DNA of 64,000 nucleotides from the NCBI GenBank assembly GCA_020633555.1, contig JACKDL010000014.1:62001-126000 (forward strand). The letters are read 5' to 3'. This document shows positions 43,994 through 53,139 of the stretch, in pieces; within the stretch, counting starts at the first letter, position 1; each line of letters begins with the position of its first letter. The translations under genes and the position numbers were made by a program. The notes below the pieces were generated by a model. That model saw only the letters and a list, made by a program, of their open reading frames with translations. It did no database searches and was not told where the DNA came from. Origin of the DNA: Myxococcales bacterium (lineage in GTDB: Bacteria; Myxococcota_A; Bradymonadia; UBA7976; UBA1532).

Positions 43994-44047
43994 GTCCGAA
44001 TGACATCGCCCCCTGATATCCAATTGACACCATGCGGTCATTCTGAC
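43994..44047. promoter_or_regulatory. Three NorR-like enhancer sites
   Basis: GTCCGAATGAC (43994-44004) and GTCATTCTGAC (44037-44047) both obey the NorR core GT-N7-AC; read on opposite strands they agree at 10 of 11 bases. A weaker middle copy, ATCCAATTGAC (44018-44028), matches the first at 8 of 11. The centres are 24 and 19 bases apart. They sit upstream of the sigma-54 promoter for ytfE. Three such sites are known upstream of E. coli norV. Confidence 0.72.
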
Positions 44048-44058
44048 ACCCATGCGCC

Positions 44059-45600
44059 ATGCGTGACGCCTTGCTTCGGGTCGCCCTGGACCTCACCGCC
44101 CACCTGGCCTCGGCCGACCGGGACCGCCGGCTGCTGCAGGCGGTGCGGCGCCTGATCCCCTGCGACGCCACGGCCCTGCTGGCGCTGCAGGGCGACGTGC
44201 TCATCCCCCGGGCCGTGGACGGGCTGCGGCCCGAGATCCTGGGGCGGCGCTTCCCGCTGAAGGACCACCCCCGGCTGGCGGCCATCGTGGCGAGCGACGG
44301 GCCCGTGACCTTCGGCGCCTGCGGCCTGCCCGACCCCTTCGACGGCTGGATGGCCGAGCCGGCGCCGCCCCTGGCGGACGTGCACGCGTGCATGGGCTGC
44401 GCCCTGCGGGTCGAGGGCCAGGTGGTGGGCGCGCTCACCGTCGACGCCGCGGATCCCCAGGCCTACGCCGGGGTGAACGACACGGACTTCGCGCTGCTGG
44501 CGGCCCTGGCGGGCGCGGCGCTGCACACCGCCGGGCTGGTGGACGCGCTGGCCCTGGCCGCGCGCCGGGCGGGGGTGGTGGCCGACCAGCTCCTGGCGGA
44601 CGCCGATCGCCGCTCGGGGCTGCTGGTGGGCACGTCGGCGCCCATGCGGACCCTGCGCGACGAGATCGAGTGGGTGGCCTCGGCGGGGGACGTGCCGGTG
44701 CTCATCACCGGCGAGACGGGGGTGGGCAAGGAGCTGGTGGCCCGGGCCATCCACCACCACTCGCCGCGGGCCAAGGGGCCGCTGATCCACGTCAACTGCG
44801 CGGCCCTGCCCGAGTCCATCGCCGACGCCGAGCTGTTCGGCCACGCGCCCGGGGCCTTCACGGGGGCCGGCCAGGCCCGGGCCGGACGCTTCGAGGCCGC
44901 CGACGGGGGCACCCTGCTGCTGGACGAGGTGGGCGAGCTGCCGCTGTCGGTGCAGCCCAAGCTGCTGCGGGCGTTGCAGTTCGGCGAGATCCAGCGGGTG
45001 GGGGCCGATCGCCCCGTGCGGGTGGACGTGCGGGTGGTGGCCGCCACCAACCGCGACCTGGAGGCCGAGGTGGCCGCCGGGCGCTTCCGGGCCGATCTGT
45101 TCCACCGGCTGCAGGTGTACCCGGTGCAGGTGCCCTCGCTGCGGGCCCGCCCCAGCGACATCCCGCTGCTGGCGGGGCACTTCCTGGACGCCGCCCGGGT
45201 GCGGCTGGGCACCGGCCCGCTGCGGCTGACGCCAGCGGCCACGGCGGCGCTGGTGGCCCACGAATGGCCCGGCAACGTGCGCGAGCTGGAGCACGCGGTG
45301 CTGCGGGCGGCCATCCGCGCCGCAGGGGCCGGCGGGCGCGCGGCGGCGGTGATCGACGCCCACCACCTGCCCGCCGTGGGGCTGTCCGAGGCGCCCCTGC
45401 CGGTGGCGGGCCCCGTGCCGGCCGAGCCACCGCCGGGGGGACTGATGGCCGAGGTGGAGGCATTGAAGCGGCGCCGCATCCACCAGGCCCTCGACGCCAG
45501 CGGGGGCAACGTGGCGGCGGCGGCGCGCCGGCTGGGCCTGGACCGCAGCAACCTGCACCGGCTGATGGGGCGGCTGGGCGTGGATCGCGGCCCGGCGTGA
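44059..45600 (+). CDS. norR: Nitric-oxide-sensing sigma-54 activator NorR
   Basis: 513 residues. The GAF domain keeps the positions of the E. coli NorR mononuclear-iron ligands: HPRLAAI (Arg72), LPDPFDG (Asp92, Asp95), VHAC (Cys111) and GALTVD (Asp129). The AAA+ domain has GETGVGKE, GAFTGA and LLLDEVGEL, and the C-terminus a Fis-type helix-turn-helix (GNVAAAARRLGLDRSNLHRLM). It activates sigma-54 transcription when NO binds the iron. Divergent from ytfE. There is no clear ribosome site at ATG 44059. Confidence 0.94.
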   Translation: MRDALLRVALDLTAHLASADRDRRLLQAVRRLIPCDATALLALQGDVLIPRAVDGLRPEILGRRFPLKDHPRLAAIVASDGPVTFGACGLPDPFDGWMAEPAPPLADVHACMGCALRVEGQVVGALTVDAADPQAYAGVNDTDFALLAALAGAALHTAGLVDALALAARRAGVVADQLLADADRRSGLLVGTSAPMRTLRDEIEWVASAGDVPVLITGETGVGKELVARAIHHHSPRAKGPLIHVNCAALPESIADAELFGHAPGAFTGAGQARAGRFEAADGGTLLLDEVGELPLSVQPKLLRALQFGEIQRVGADRPVRVDVRVVAATNRDLEAEVAAGRFRADLFHRLQVYPVQVPSLRARPSDIPLLAGHFLDAARVRLGTGPLRLTPAATAALVAHEWPGNVRELEHAVLRAAIRAAGAGGRAAAVIDAHHLPAVGLSEAPLPVAGPVPAEPPPGGLMAEVEALKRRRIHQALDASGGNVAAAARRLGLDRSNLHRLMGRLGVDRGPA

Positions 45601-45719
45601 TCTTCACTGCGGACTTCGGAGGCCACCGTCGCGTCCTCGGGTGACCCGGTGTTCCGCGCGCCGCGGCGGCTTGCGCCCGACCCCCCTCGGCGTCACCCTC
45701 GACCCCGTTAGGAGGGAAC

Positions 45720-47000
45720 ATGGCCCACGCCCCCGCGGGGGGACCGGGGCGGGCGCCGACGGACGCCCTCGACGCCGCCGTCCCCCCGGGCACGGCGGCG
45801 GGCGAGTACGTCATCGACGGCCCGCTCGGCCACGGCGCCTTTGGCGACGTCTACGCGGCACATCACCCGGTCATCGGCAAGGCCGTGGCGGTGAAGGTGC
45901 TGAAGATGCGCTACTCGGTGGACCCCGACATCGTCTCCCGCTTCCTGAGCGAGGCGCGGGCCGTCAACCGCATCGGCCACGAAGGCGTGGTGGACATCTT
46001 CGCCTTCGGCCAGCTCGCCGACGGGCGGCAGTACTACGTGATGGAGCTGCTTGCGGGCGAGACCCTGCGGGACCGGCTGGCGCGCGGCCCCCTGACCCTC
46101 GACGAGGCGCTGGACCTGCTGACCCCCGTGGCCCAGGCCCTGGACGCGGCCCACGCGGCGGGCATCGCGCACCGGGATCTGAAGCCCGAGAACGTGTTCC
46201 TGGTGGGCGGTGGCGACACCTGCCAGCCCAAGCTGCTGGACTTCGGGGTGGCCAAGCTGCAGGGCGAGATCACCGGCCACCGCACCCGCACGGGCGCCAC
46301 CGTCGGCACGCCTGCGTACATGGCCCCCGAGCAGTGCGTCGGCGGCGACGTGGACACCCGGGCCGACCTCTACGCCTTCGGGGTGCTGCTGTATGAGGCG
46401 CTGGCGGGCGCGCGGCCCTTCGACGGCGAGACGGCCTTCGAGCTGATGGCCGCCCACGTGGACGAGGTGCCCCCACCCCTGCGGGCCCGGGCGCCGGCGG
46501 TGCCGGTCCAGGCCGCCGCCTGGATCGAAGCGCTGCTGGCCAAGGACCCCGCGGCGCGGCCGGCGCCCCTGGCCCAGGGCATGGCGCACCTGCGTGGGGC
46601 CCTGCTGCTGTCGGAGGTGCCCCCGCTGGCGCTGCCCCGATCGCCGCGATCCCGGGCTGCCTGGGCGGCCGTGGCGCTGCTGGGGGCCGCAGGCCTGGCG
46701 TGGGCGCTGTGGCCAACCCCGCCCGCAGCCACGGCCACGGTGACCGCGCTGCCCAGGGCGGGGGCGGCGCAGGCCGAAGCCACGCTGGTGACGGCGGCGC
46801 CGGTCCCCGAGGACGCCGCGCCCGCCCCTGACGCCGCGCCCGTGCCTGACCGCGGCCCGCCCGACGCCGGCCCGCCCGATGCCGTTCCGCCCGACGTGTC
46901 CCCCGCGCCCCGCCGCCGGCGGCGCGCCACGCGGCAGGCCCGACCCCCACGCGGGGCGGCGACGCCGTCCTCTGGCCTCAACGACCTGGAGCCCTGGTGA
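45720..47000 (+). CDS. Ser/Thr protein kinase with membrane segment and extracytoplasmic Pro/Asp tail
   Basis: 426 residues. Full Hanks kinase at about 30-285: glycine loop GHGAFGDV, Lys59, alpha-C Glu78, HRDLKPEN 151-158, DFG 174-176, APEQ. One membrane helix at about 308-326, then a tail rich in Ala, Pro and Asp (PDAGPPDAVPPD) and a basic end. AGGAGGGAAC gives one of the strongest ribosome sites in the window. It is the first gene of a coupled three-gene unit. Confidence 0.93.
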   Translation: MAHAPAGGPGRAPTDALDAAVPPGTAAGEYVIDGPLGHGAFGDVYAAHHPVIGKAVAVKVLKMRYSVDPDIVSRFLSEARAVNRIGHEGVVDIFAFGQLADGRQYYVMELLAGETLRDRLARGPLTLDEALDLLTPVAQALDAAHAAGIAHRDLKPENVFLVGGGDTCQPKLLDFGVAKLQGEITGHRTRTGATVGTPAYMAPEQCVGGDVDTRADLYAFGVLLYEALAGARPFDGETAFELMAAHVDEVPPPLRARAPAVPVQAAAWIEALLAKDPAARPAPLAQGMAHLRGALLLSEVPPLALPRSPRSRAAWAAVALLGAAGLAWALWPTPPAATATVTALPRAGAAQAEATLVTAAPVPEDAAPAPDAAPVPDRGPPDAGPPDAVPPDVSPAPRRRRRATRQARPPRGAATPSSGLNDLEPW

Positions 47001-49570
47001 TGCGCCCCCTGCTCTTCCTCCTGCCGGCGGCGCTGTGGAGCTGCAGCGCCCTGGATCCGCTGGCCGCCGACGGCCGCTGCGGCAACCACATCGTCGAGCC
47101 CCTGGCCGACGAGGACTGCGACGGGCGCGCCACCCCGCCGGGGCTGCGCTGCGGCCAGGTGGGTGAGCCGGGCGCGTGCCGCTATCGCTGCGACGACACC
47201 GCCGACTGCCCCACCGGCTGGGGCTGCGGGCTGGACGGCCTGTGCCGGGCCGGGGACGGCCGCCTGGCGGTGCGGGCGGCCCTGGGCTTCGCCGGCGACA
47301 GCCTGGTGGGCGACGTGGACGCTGACGGCCGGCCGGACCTGCTGAGCTTCGGCCCCGGCGCCTTGACCGTCGCCTTCGGCGACGAGTCGGGCCGCTTCGC
47401 CAGCACCCGCAGCCTGAACAGCGCCCTCACCGACGCCCCACCCACGGTGGTTCGCCTGGACGACGACGCCAGCGACGACCTGGTGCTCCCGTTGCTGGGC
47501 GGCGCCCAGTTCATGCTGGGGGGCGACCGGCGCGGGCTGACCGCGCTGCCGGTGACCACCGCGTCCCTGGGGGGCGCCCGTGACGTCCGAGTGCTGGGCC
47601 TGCGGGCCGCGGCGCCCTTCAACACCGACGAGCTGCTGGTGGCCGGCGTGGGCGCCGATGGCCGCATCCAGGCCTGGCTGGAAGGCCGCGAGGTGGAGGC
47701 GGCGCTGACCGATCTGCCCGCAGACGCCTCGCTGCTGCGGGCCCAGGGGCGCGTGCGCCAGGAGGGCGAGCCCGACCGCTGGGCGGTGGCCGTGGACGAC
47801 GCCCGGTTCGTCTGGCTGGTGGAGGGGCGCTGCCGGGGGATGGCCCCCTGCAGCCTGGCCGTGGTGGACGCCGTGCGGCTGCCCGATGACCACCGCCTGA
47901 GTGATCCCGGCGTGTTCGTCACCGACGCGGACGGCGACGGGGACGACGACCTGTGGGCGTCGGTGGCGGGCGCCGGTGGGCCCCGGCTGGCCGTCGCCAC
48001 TCAGACGGACGGCCGGTTTGCGCCCTTCGAGTTGCTGGACGGCGCGACCCCGGCCCTGACCTGCGAGGGTTGCATGGGCGGCGCCCCCTCGCAGCTCGCC
48101 GCGATCGCTGATCTGGACGGCGACGGCGTGGGCGACGTGATCACCACCCGCGGGGCCTGGATCTACAAGCCCGGGCAGCCGGGCTCGGTGCGCCAGATCA
48201 TCAGCCCCGTGCGCCCCTGGAACCGGGCGATCGTGGCCGACTTCAACGCCGACGGCCGGATGGACCTGGCCGCCAACCGCCCGGGTTCATTGGACATCTT
48301 CGTCAACTCGGGCCGCGGCTTCTTCAACGAGCGGGCGCTGGCGGTGGACGAGATCGACGCGCTGACGGCGGGCGACTTCGACGGCGATCTGGCGCCGGAT
48401 CTGGCCTACGTCACCGGCGGAACGAGCGTGGTGGTCTTGTTCAGCGGCAGCCAGCGGCTGCCCACCGAGCCCGAGCTGATGGGACGGCTGCCCACCGCGC
48501 TGGACGAGACGCTGCGCATCCAGACGCTGGAGACCGTGCGCCTGACCAGCCTGAGCGAGGCCACGGGGGCCGACTTCCTCGACGACCTGGTGTTCGTGCT
48601 CGGGCGCCCCGAGAGCGACGCGCCCGGCGCCACGGTGGCCGCCGATCGGCTGGGCGTCCTGCAGGGCAACTCCGCGCGACGCATGGCCAGCGGCGTGCCC
48701 CGCCGGGGCCGGGTGTACTCGGGGGTGGTGGGGGGCGATCTGGGCGAGGGGCCCGAGGTGTGGGTGGGCGAGGTGGTCCGCGGTGGCTCGGCCGTGGCGC
48801 CCATCCAGTTCTCGCGGGTGGACGCCGCCGAGGTGCTGGCGGGCGTCGAGGCCGTGGCCACGCCGCTGCGCTACGAGGACGGCTGCGAGACGCCGCGAGG
48901 CTTCACGAAGCACATGCTGTGGGCGCACCTGGGCGCCGACGCCACCCCCTTCGCCCTGGTGCTGGACGGGGCCACCCCCGAGCGGACCGATCAGACCGAG
49001 TGGGGCCTGTGGATCCTGAGCCGCGAGGGCCAGACCCTGCGGTGCATGACCCCCGCCCCGGTCACGGCCCCACAGCGCGCGCCCGGCACGCCCGTGCTGG
49101 CCGATCTGGACGGCGACGGCCTGCCCGACCTGGCGGCCCTGATGCTGAACCGCACGGCGAACCTGGCCGGGAGCGAGGCGGTTGCCCCGGACCTGGTGGT
49201 GTGGTGGGGCCAGGCGGGCCCCCAGCCGCTTGCGGATCCCGAGCGCATTGAGCTGGACCTGCCCGCGGTGCAGGACGCGGCCCTGGCCGCGCTGCGGGTG
49301 GGCTCGCAGGCGGCGGCGCGGCTGCTGGTAACCGCCGCCGACGGGGTGGACACGCTGGCCTTTGGCGCGGACCGGCGACCCACGGTGCTTGCCCGGGAGG
49401 CGGGGGGACTGACGGTCGATCAGCCCCGGCAGCTCGTGCCCATGGACGCCAACGGCGACGGCCTGGCGGATCTGCTGCTGGTGGAGGAGACCGAGACCCT
49501 GGTGGCCCTGCAGGGGGCGTGCGGCGCCCGCGACGCCGCCCTGGGCCAGTGCACCCGGAGCGCCCCATGA
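47000..49570 (+). CDS. FG-GAP/VCBS-repeat lipoprotein
   Basis: 856 residues. Lipobox-like ALWSC, a Cys-rich start (CGNHIVEPLADEDCDGRA), then at least seven FG-GAP calcium-loop motifs (DVDADGRPDL, DADGDGDDDLW, DLDGDGVGDV, DFNADGRMDL, DFDGDLAPDL, DLDGDGLPDL, DANGDGLADL) of an integrin-type beta propeller. Surface-bound calcium-dependent binding protein. The start overlaps the kinase stop (TGATG) and its stop overlaps the next start (ATGA), so it is coupled to both neighbours. Confidence 0.92.
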   Translation: MRPLLFLLPAALWSCSALDPLAADGRCGNHIVEPLADEDCDGRATPPGLRCGQVGEPGACRYRCDDTADCPTGWGCGLDGLCRAGDGRLAVRAALGFAGDSLVGDVDADGRPDLLSFGPGALTVAFGDESGRFASTRSLNSALTDAPPTVVRLDDDASDDLVLPLLGGAQFMLGGDRRGLTALPVTTASLGGARDVRVLGLRAAAPFNTDELLVAGVGADGRIQAWLEGREVEAALTDLPADASLLRAQGRVRQEGEPDRWAVAVDDARFVWLVEGRCRGMAPCSLAVVDAVRLPDDHRLSDPGVFVTDADGDGDDDLWASVAGAGGPRLAVATQTDGRFAPFELLDGATPALTCEGCMGGAPSQLAAIADLDGDGVGDVITTRGAWIYKPGQPGSVRQIISPVRPWNRAIVADFNADGRMDLAANRPGSLDIFVNSGRGFFNERALAVDEIDALTAGDFDGDLAPDLAYVTGGTSVVVLFSGSQRLPTEPELMGRLPTALDETLRIQTLETVRLTSLSEATGADFLDDLVFVLGRPESDAPGATVAADRLGVLQGNSARRMASGVPRRGRVYSGVVGGDLGEGPEVWVGEVVRGGSAVAPIQFSRVDAAEVLAGVEAVATPLRYEDGCETPRGFTKHMLWAHLGADATPFALVLDGATPERTDQTEWGLWILSREGQTLRCMTPAPVTAPQRAPGTPVLADLDGDGLPDLAALMLNRTANLAGSEAVAPDLVVWWGQAGPQPLADPERIELDLPAVQDAALAALRVGSQAAARLLVTAADGVDTLAFGADRRPTVLAREAGGLTVDQPRQLVPMDANGDGLADLLLVEETETLVALQGACGARDAALGQCTRSAP

Positions 49571-50724
49571 CCGGCCTGATGACCTGGGCGCTGGCGCTGC
49601 TGCTGGCCGCCCCCGCCCCCCGGACCGCGACGGCCGAGGCCCCCACCCCGGCCCAGGTGGCCGAGGCCCGCGACCTGTACCGGGCGGGGGGGCAGGCCTA
49701 CGCCCAGGGCCGCTACGAGACGGCCATCGAGCTGTTCGAGCAGGCCCGGGCCCGGGTGAAGCGCGCGCCCATCCTGTTCAGCCTGGCCCAGGCCTACCGG
49801 CTGCAGTACTTCGTAGACGGCGAGGCCGACCGGCTGGAGCGCGCGGTGGCCCTGTACCGGGCCTACCTGGCCGCCGTGCCGGACGGCGGGCGGCAGGATC
49901 ACGCCACCCAGCACCTGGCCACGCTGACCCCCATCCTCGATCGGCTGCAGCGCGAGGCCGCCGGCGAGCAGCAGCGGGCCCGGATCATCGTGTCGTCGCC
50001 GCAGGACGAGGCGGTGGCCCTCCTGGACCCCCAGGCCGAGCCCGTGGCGCTGCCCGCCACCTTCAGCGTCGAGGCGGGCACCTACGAGATCACGGTGCGG
50101 GCGGCGGGCTTTGCGCCGGCCAGCCAGCGCACCCAGGCGGTGGCGGGCGGGGTGGCGTCGCTGAGCTTCGACCTGACCCCGCTGCCGGCGTCGCTGACCG
50201 TCCAGGCCCCCACGGGCGCGCGGATCGCCGTGGACGGCAGTGTGCTGGGCGAGGCCCCCCTGCCCGGCCCGGTGACGGTGCCGGCGGGGCCCCACACGGT
50301 GGCCGTGCTGGCCCGCGGGCGGGACGCCTTTGTGGCGCCCGTTGAGCTGGGCCGCGGCGAGGCGGCCACCGTGCAGGCCACCCTCGAGACCAGCCGCCAG
50401 CGGGTGCTGGCGTGGATCACGCTGGGCCTGGGGGCCGCGCTGAGCGCCGGCGCGGTGACCGCCGGGGTGCTGGCCTGGGACCGGGAGGGCGACGCCGACG
50501 ACCTGGCGGCGCGCTACGACACGGCCGGCCTGAGCGTGGCCGAGGTGCGCGCCTACAACCGCGCGCTGGCCGATCGCGACGCCTTCAACGACGCCGCCCT
50601 GGGCCTGGGGCTGGCCGGCGGGCTGACCCTGGCGGCGGGCCTGGGCCTGTACCTGTTCGACGAACCGGAGGCCCCACGGCCCCTGGTGCTGCCGGGCGGC
50701 GTGGGGATGGCTGGCCGCTTCTGA
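49567..50724 (+). CDS. TPR and PEGA-domain membrane protein
   Basis: 385 residues. Signal peptide, a TPR-like pair (DLYRAGGQAYAQGRYETAIELFEQA), a carboxypeptidase-regulatory/PEGA-like region in two copies (the second ASLTVQAPTGARIAVDGSVLGEAPL), then two membrane helices near the C-terminus (WITLGLGAALSAGAVTAGVLAW and LGLGLAGGLTLAAGLGLYLF). The same layout often follows a kinase in myxobacteria. It completes the kinase/FG-GAP operon. Confidence 0.88.
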   Translation: MTGLMTWALALLLAAPAPRTATAEAPTPAQVAEARDLYRAGGQAYAQGRYETAIELFEQARARVKRAPILFSLAQAYRLQYFVDGEADRLERAVALYRAYLAAVPDGGRQDHATQHLATLTPILDRLQREAAGEQQRARIIVSSPQDEAVALLDPQAEPVALPATFSVEAGTYEITVRAAGFAPASQRTQAVAGGVASLSFDLTPLPASLTVQAPTGARIAVDGSVLGEAPLPGPVTVPAGPHTVAVLARGRDAFVAPVELGRGEAATVQATLETSRQRVLAWITLGLGAALSAGAVTAGVLAWDREGDADDLAARYDTAGLSVAEVRAYNRALADRDAFNDAALGLGLAGGLTLAAGLGLYLFDEPEAPRPLVLPGGVGMAGRF

Positions 50725-50788
50725 CCGCCGCGCGCCCCGCGGGGCGAGTGGGCTGACACGGCCCCCCCATCGGGGGCACCATGCGCCC

Positions 50789-51346
50789 ATGAGCGACCCC
50801 CAGGATGTCACGCGGCTGCTGCTGGCCGCCCACGCGGGCGACGAGCAGGCCCACGCCCAGCTCCTGCCCCTGGTGTACGACGAGCTGCGCCGCCGCGCCG
50901 GCGCGCTGATGCGCCGTGAGCGGGCCGGCCACACCCTGCAGCCCACCGCCCTCGTGCACGAGGCCTACCTGCGCATGATCCGGCAGGAGGAGGCCCTGGC
51001 GGGGCGCAGCCACTTCTTCGCCCTGTCGGCCCAGATGATGCGCCGGGTGCTGGTGGATCACGCCCGGGGCCGCGGCCGGCACAAGCGCGGCGGCGACCAG
51101 ATCCGTGTGGAGCTGGACGAGAAGCTGAAGCTGTCGGTGGAGCGGGACCACGACGTGCTGGCCCTGGACGAGGCCCTGCAGCGGCTGGCCGAGCTCGACC
51201 CCCGCCAGGCCCAGATCGTCGAGCTGCGCTTCTTCGGCGGCCTGACCGTGGCCGAGGTGGCCGAGGTGCTCCAGGTGTCGAAGCGCACCGTCGAGGCCGA
51301 GTGGACCATGATCAAGGCGTGGCTGCGCCGCGAGCTGACGGCCTGA
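50789..51346 (+). CDS. ECF sigma factor (Sig-70_X6 type)
   Basis: 185 residues. Region 2 (LPLVYDELRRRAGALM, QPTALVHEAYLRMI) and region 4 (ELDPRQAQIVELRFFGGLTVAEVAEVLQVSKRTVE) match the extracytoplasmic-function sigma group typified by TIGR02999. These factors are often governed by a kinase rather than an anti-sigma factor, and a kinase gene follows after 24 bases. No anti-sigma gene is present. Confidence 0.93.
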   Translation: MSDPQDVTRLLLAAHAGDEQAHAQLLPLVYDELRRRAGALMRRERAGHTLQPTALVHEAYLRMIRQEEALAGRSHFFALSAQMMRRVLVDHARGRGRHKRGGDQIRVELDEKLKLSVERDHDVLALDEALQRLAELDPRQAQIVELRFFGGLTVAEVAEVLQVSKRTVEAEWTMIKAWLRRELTA

Positions 51347-51370
51347 GCCCGCCGCTGTGAGCCCCTGCCC

Positions 51371-52498
51371 GTGACCCCCACCCAGTTCGCCCGCGTGAAG
51401 GCCGTGTTCATGGCCGCCCAGGCCGTGCCCGAGGCGGAACGCGGCGCCTTCCTCGATCGGGAGTGCGCCGGCGACGCCGAGGTGCGCGCCGAGGTGGCCT
51501 CGCTGTTGGGCCATGTGGATGACGAGGCGCTCTTCGAGCCCGTGGGGCAGGCCCCCGCCGACGATCCGCTGGGCCTCATCGGCGCCGTCTTGGACGACCG
51601 CTACGCCGTGCAGGCCTTCGTGGCCGAGGGCGGCTTCGGCCACGTCTACCGGGCCGAGCACCTGCGCTGGCGCCGGCCCGTGGCGGTGAAGGTCTTCAAG
51701 CCCTACCTGAGCGCCCAGGACCGCGCCGATCTGCTGGAGGACTTCGTGCGCGAGGGCGCGCTGCTCGCGCAGCTCTCGCGGCAGACCACCGCCATCGTGC
51801 AGAGCTACGACGTGGGGGTCTGGCAGAGCCCCGCCGGCGACGGCCTGTTCTTCACCGTGCTGGAGTGGCTGGATGGCTGGAACCTGGCCACCCTCCGCAA
51901 GGCCGCTCCCGCGCCCTGGCCCCTGGACCGCGTGCGGAGCACCCTGGCGCCCGTGGCCCAGGCCCTGGCCGTGGCCCACGCCAACCAGGTGGCCCACCGC
52001 GATGTGAAGCCCGACAACATCTTCGTGCTGTCAGACGCCGGCGCCACGGGCCCGCACATCAAGCTGCTGGACTTCGGCGTGGCCAAGGTGGCGGCCGACA
52101 AGGCCCGCGGCTTCTTGAGCACCGCCGGCCACGCCAGCGCCTTCTCGGTGGGCTACGCCGCCCCCGAGCAGGTGCAGCGCAGCCTGGGCGCCACCGGGCC
52201 GTGGACCGACGTGCACGGCCTGGCGCTGGTGGCCAGCGAGCTGCTCAGCGGCAAGCGCCCCTACGGCGAGGGCGACGTCATCGAGGCCATGCGGGCGGCC
52301 AAGGCCGCCACCCGCCCCACGCCCACCGCCCTGGGGGTCGAGGTGCCCGCCGCGGTGGAGCGGGTGCTGGACCGGGCGCTGACGCTGGATCCCCAGGCCC
52401 GCTTCCCCGACGCCGCCGCCTTCTGGGCCGCCTTCGAGGCCGCCGCTGAAGGCCGCCCGGCCCCCGGCCGCTGGTGGCAGTTCTGGAAGAAGGGCTGA
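51371..52498 (+). CDS. Ser/Thr protein kinase of the ECF-linked type
   Basis: 375 residues, no membrane segment. Residues 1-60 are the helical extension typical of sigma-linked kinases (FARVKAVFMAA...RGAFLDREC...EVASLLGHVD). Kinase domain at about 78-355: GGFGHV loop, Lys107, alpha-C Glu128, HRDVKPDN 209-216, DFG 234-236, and APEQ after GYA. GTG 51371 starts 24 bases after the sigma gene. It probably phosphorylates the adjacent sigma factor. Confidence 0.92.
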   Translation: MTPTQFARVKAVFMAAQAVPEAERGAFLDRECAGDAEVRAEVASLLGHVDDEALFEPVGQAPADDPLGLIGAVLDDRYAVQAFVAEGGFGHVYRAEHLRWRRPVAVKVFKPYLSAQDRADLLEDFVREGALLAQLSRQTTAIVQSYDVGVWQSPAGDGLFFTVLEWLDGWNLATLRKAAPAPWPLDRVRSTLAPVAQALAVAHANQVAHRDVKPDNIFVLSDAGATGPHIKLLDFGVAKVAADKARGFLSTAGHASAFSVGYAAPEQVQRSLGATGPWTDVHGLALVASELLSGKRPYGEGDVIEAMRAAKAATRPTPTALGVEVPAAVERVLDRALTLDPQARFPDAAAFWAAFEAAAEGRPAPGRWWQFWKKG

Positions 52499-52525
52499 GG
52501 CGACCGCCGCCGGGAGAACCCCCTG

Positions 52526-53101
52526 TCAGCCGTCGGGCCGCAGGTTCGTGAAGTCGTAGATCTCGGCCAGCGGCAGCTCGACGCTCAGCGCCGGCAGCGG
52601 CACCGCCCCCTCGCCGTAGTCCCGGAACAGCCACGCGCCGTCGGCCTGCCGCTCGTGCACCAGGATCAGCGGCTGGTCCTGGTGCACGACCACATAGGTC
52701 TGCAGCGAGGGCAACCGGCGGTAGTGATCGAACTTGGGCCCGCGGTCGTAGCCCTCGGTGCTGGGGGACAGGACCTCGAAGACCACTTTGGGGTTCGTGA
52801 GCGCGTGCCGATCGTGGGCCGCCCACTGGTGGGGGCCGCACACCACGGTCAGGTCGGGGTACACGTTGGCCTGGGTGGCGTCGATGTAGACCCGCTGATC
52901 GCTGGCGTACTGGCGGCAGTGCGCCGGCAGGCGCCGGCCCAGCCCCAAGGTGAGGTTCATCGCGATGGCGTTGTGCTCGGCGGTGCCCCCCGCCATCGCG
53001 TACACCTCGCCGTTGATGAACTCGTGCTTCTCCGCCGCGCCCATCTCGAACTCGACGTACTCGGCGAGCGTCATTCGCAGGGACTCTGCCGCCTGACGCA
53101 T
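52526..53101 (-). CDS. Uma2-family putative endonuclease
   Basis: 191 residues. PD-(D/E)XK-like fold of the Uma2/DUF820 family: KHEFINGEVYAM near the start, YPDLTVVCG, then VFEVLSPSTEGYDRGPKFDHYRRLPSL, which carries the acidic core and the YDRGPK variant of the YDRxxK motif. Many bacteria hold several copies; the role is unknown, perhaps DNA metabolism or defence. ATG 53101 follows GGAGG. Same strand as the phosphatase gene, which ends 39 bases upstream. Confidence 0.92.
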   Translation of the reverse strand: MRQAAESLRMTLAEYVEFEMGAAEKHEFINGEVYAMAGGTAEHNAIAMNLTLGLGRRLPAHCRQYASDQRVYIDATQANVYPDLTVVCGPHQWAAHDRHALTNPKVVFEVLSPSTEGYDRGPKFDHYRRLPSLQTYVVVHQDQPLILVHERQADGAWLFRDYGEGAVPLPALSVELPLAEIYDFTNLRPDG

Positions 53102-53139
53102 CGGGCACCTCCAACCGGGACGCCCGCAGCATAGCAACT

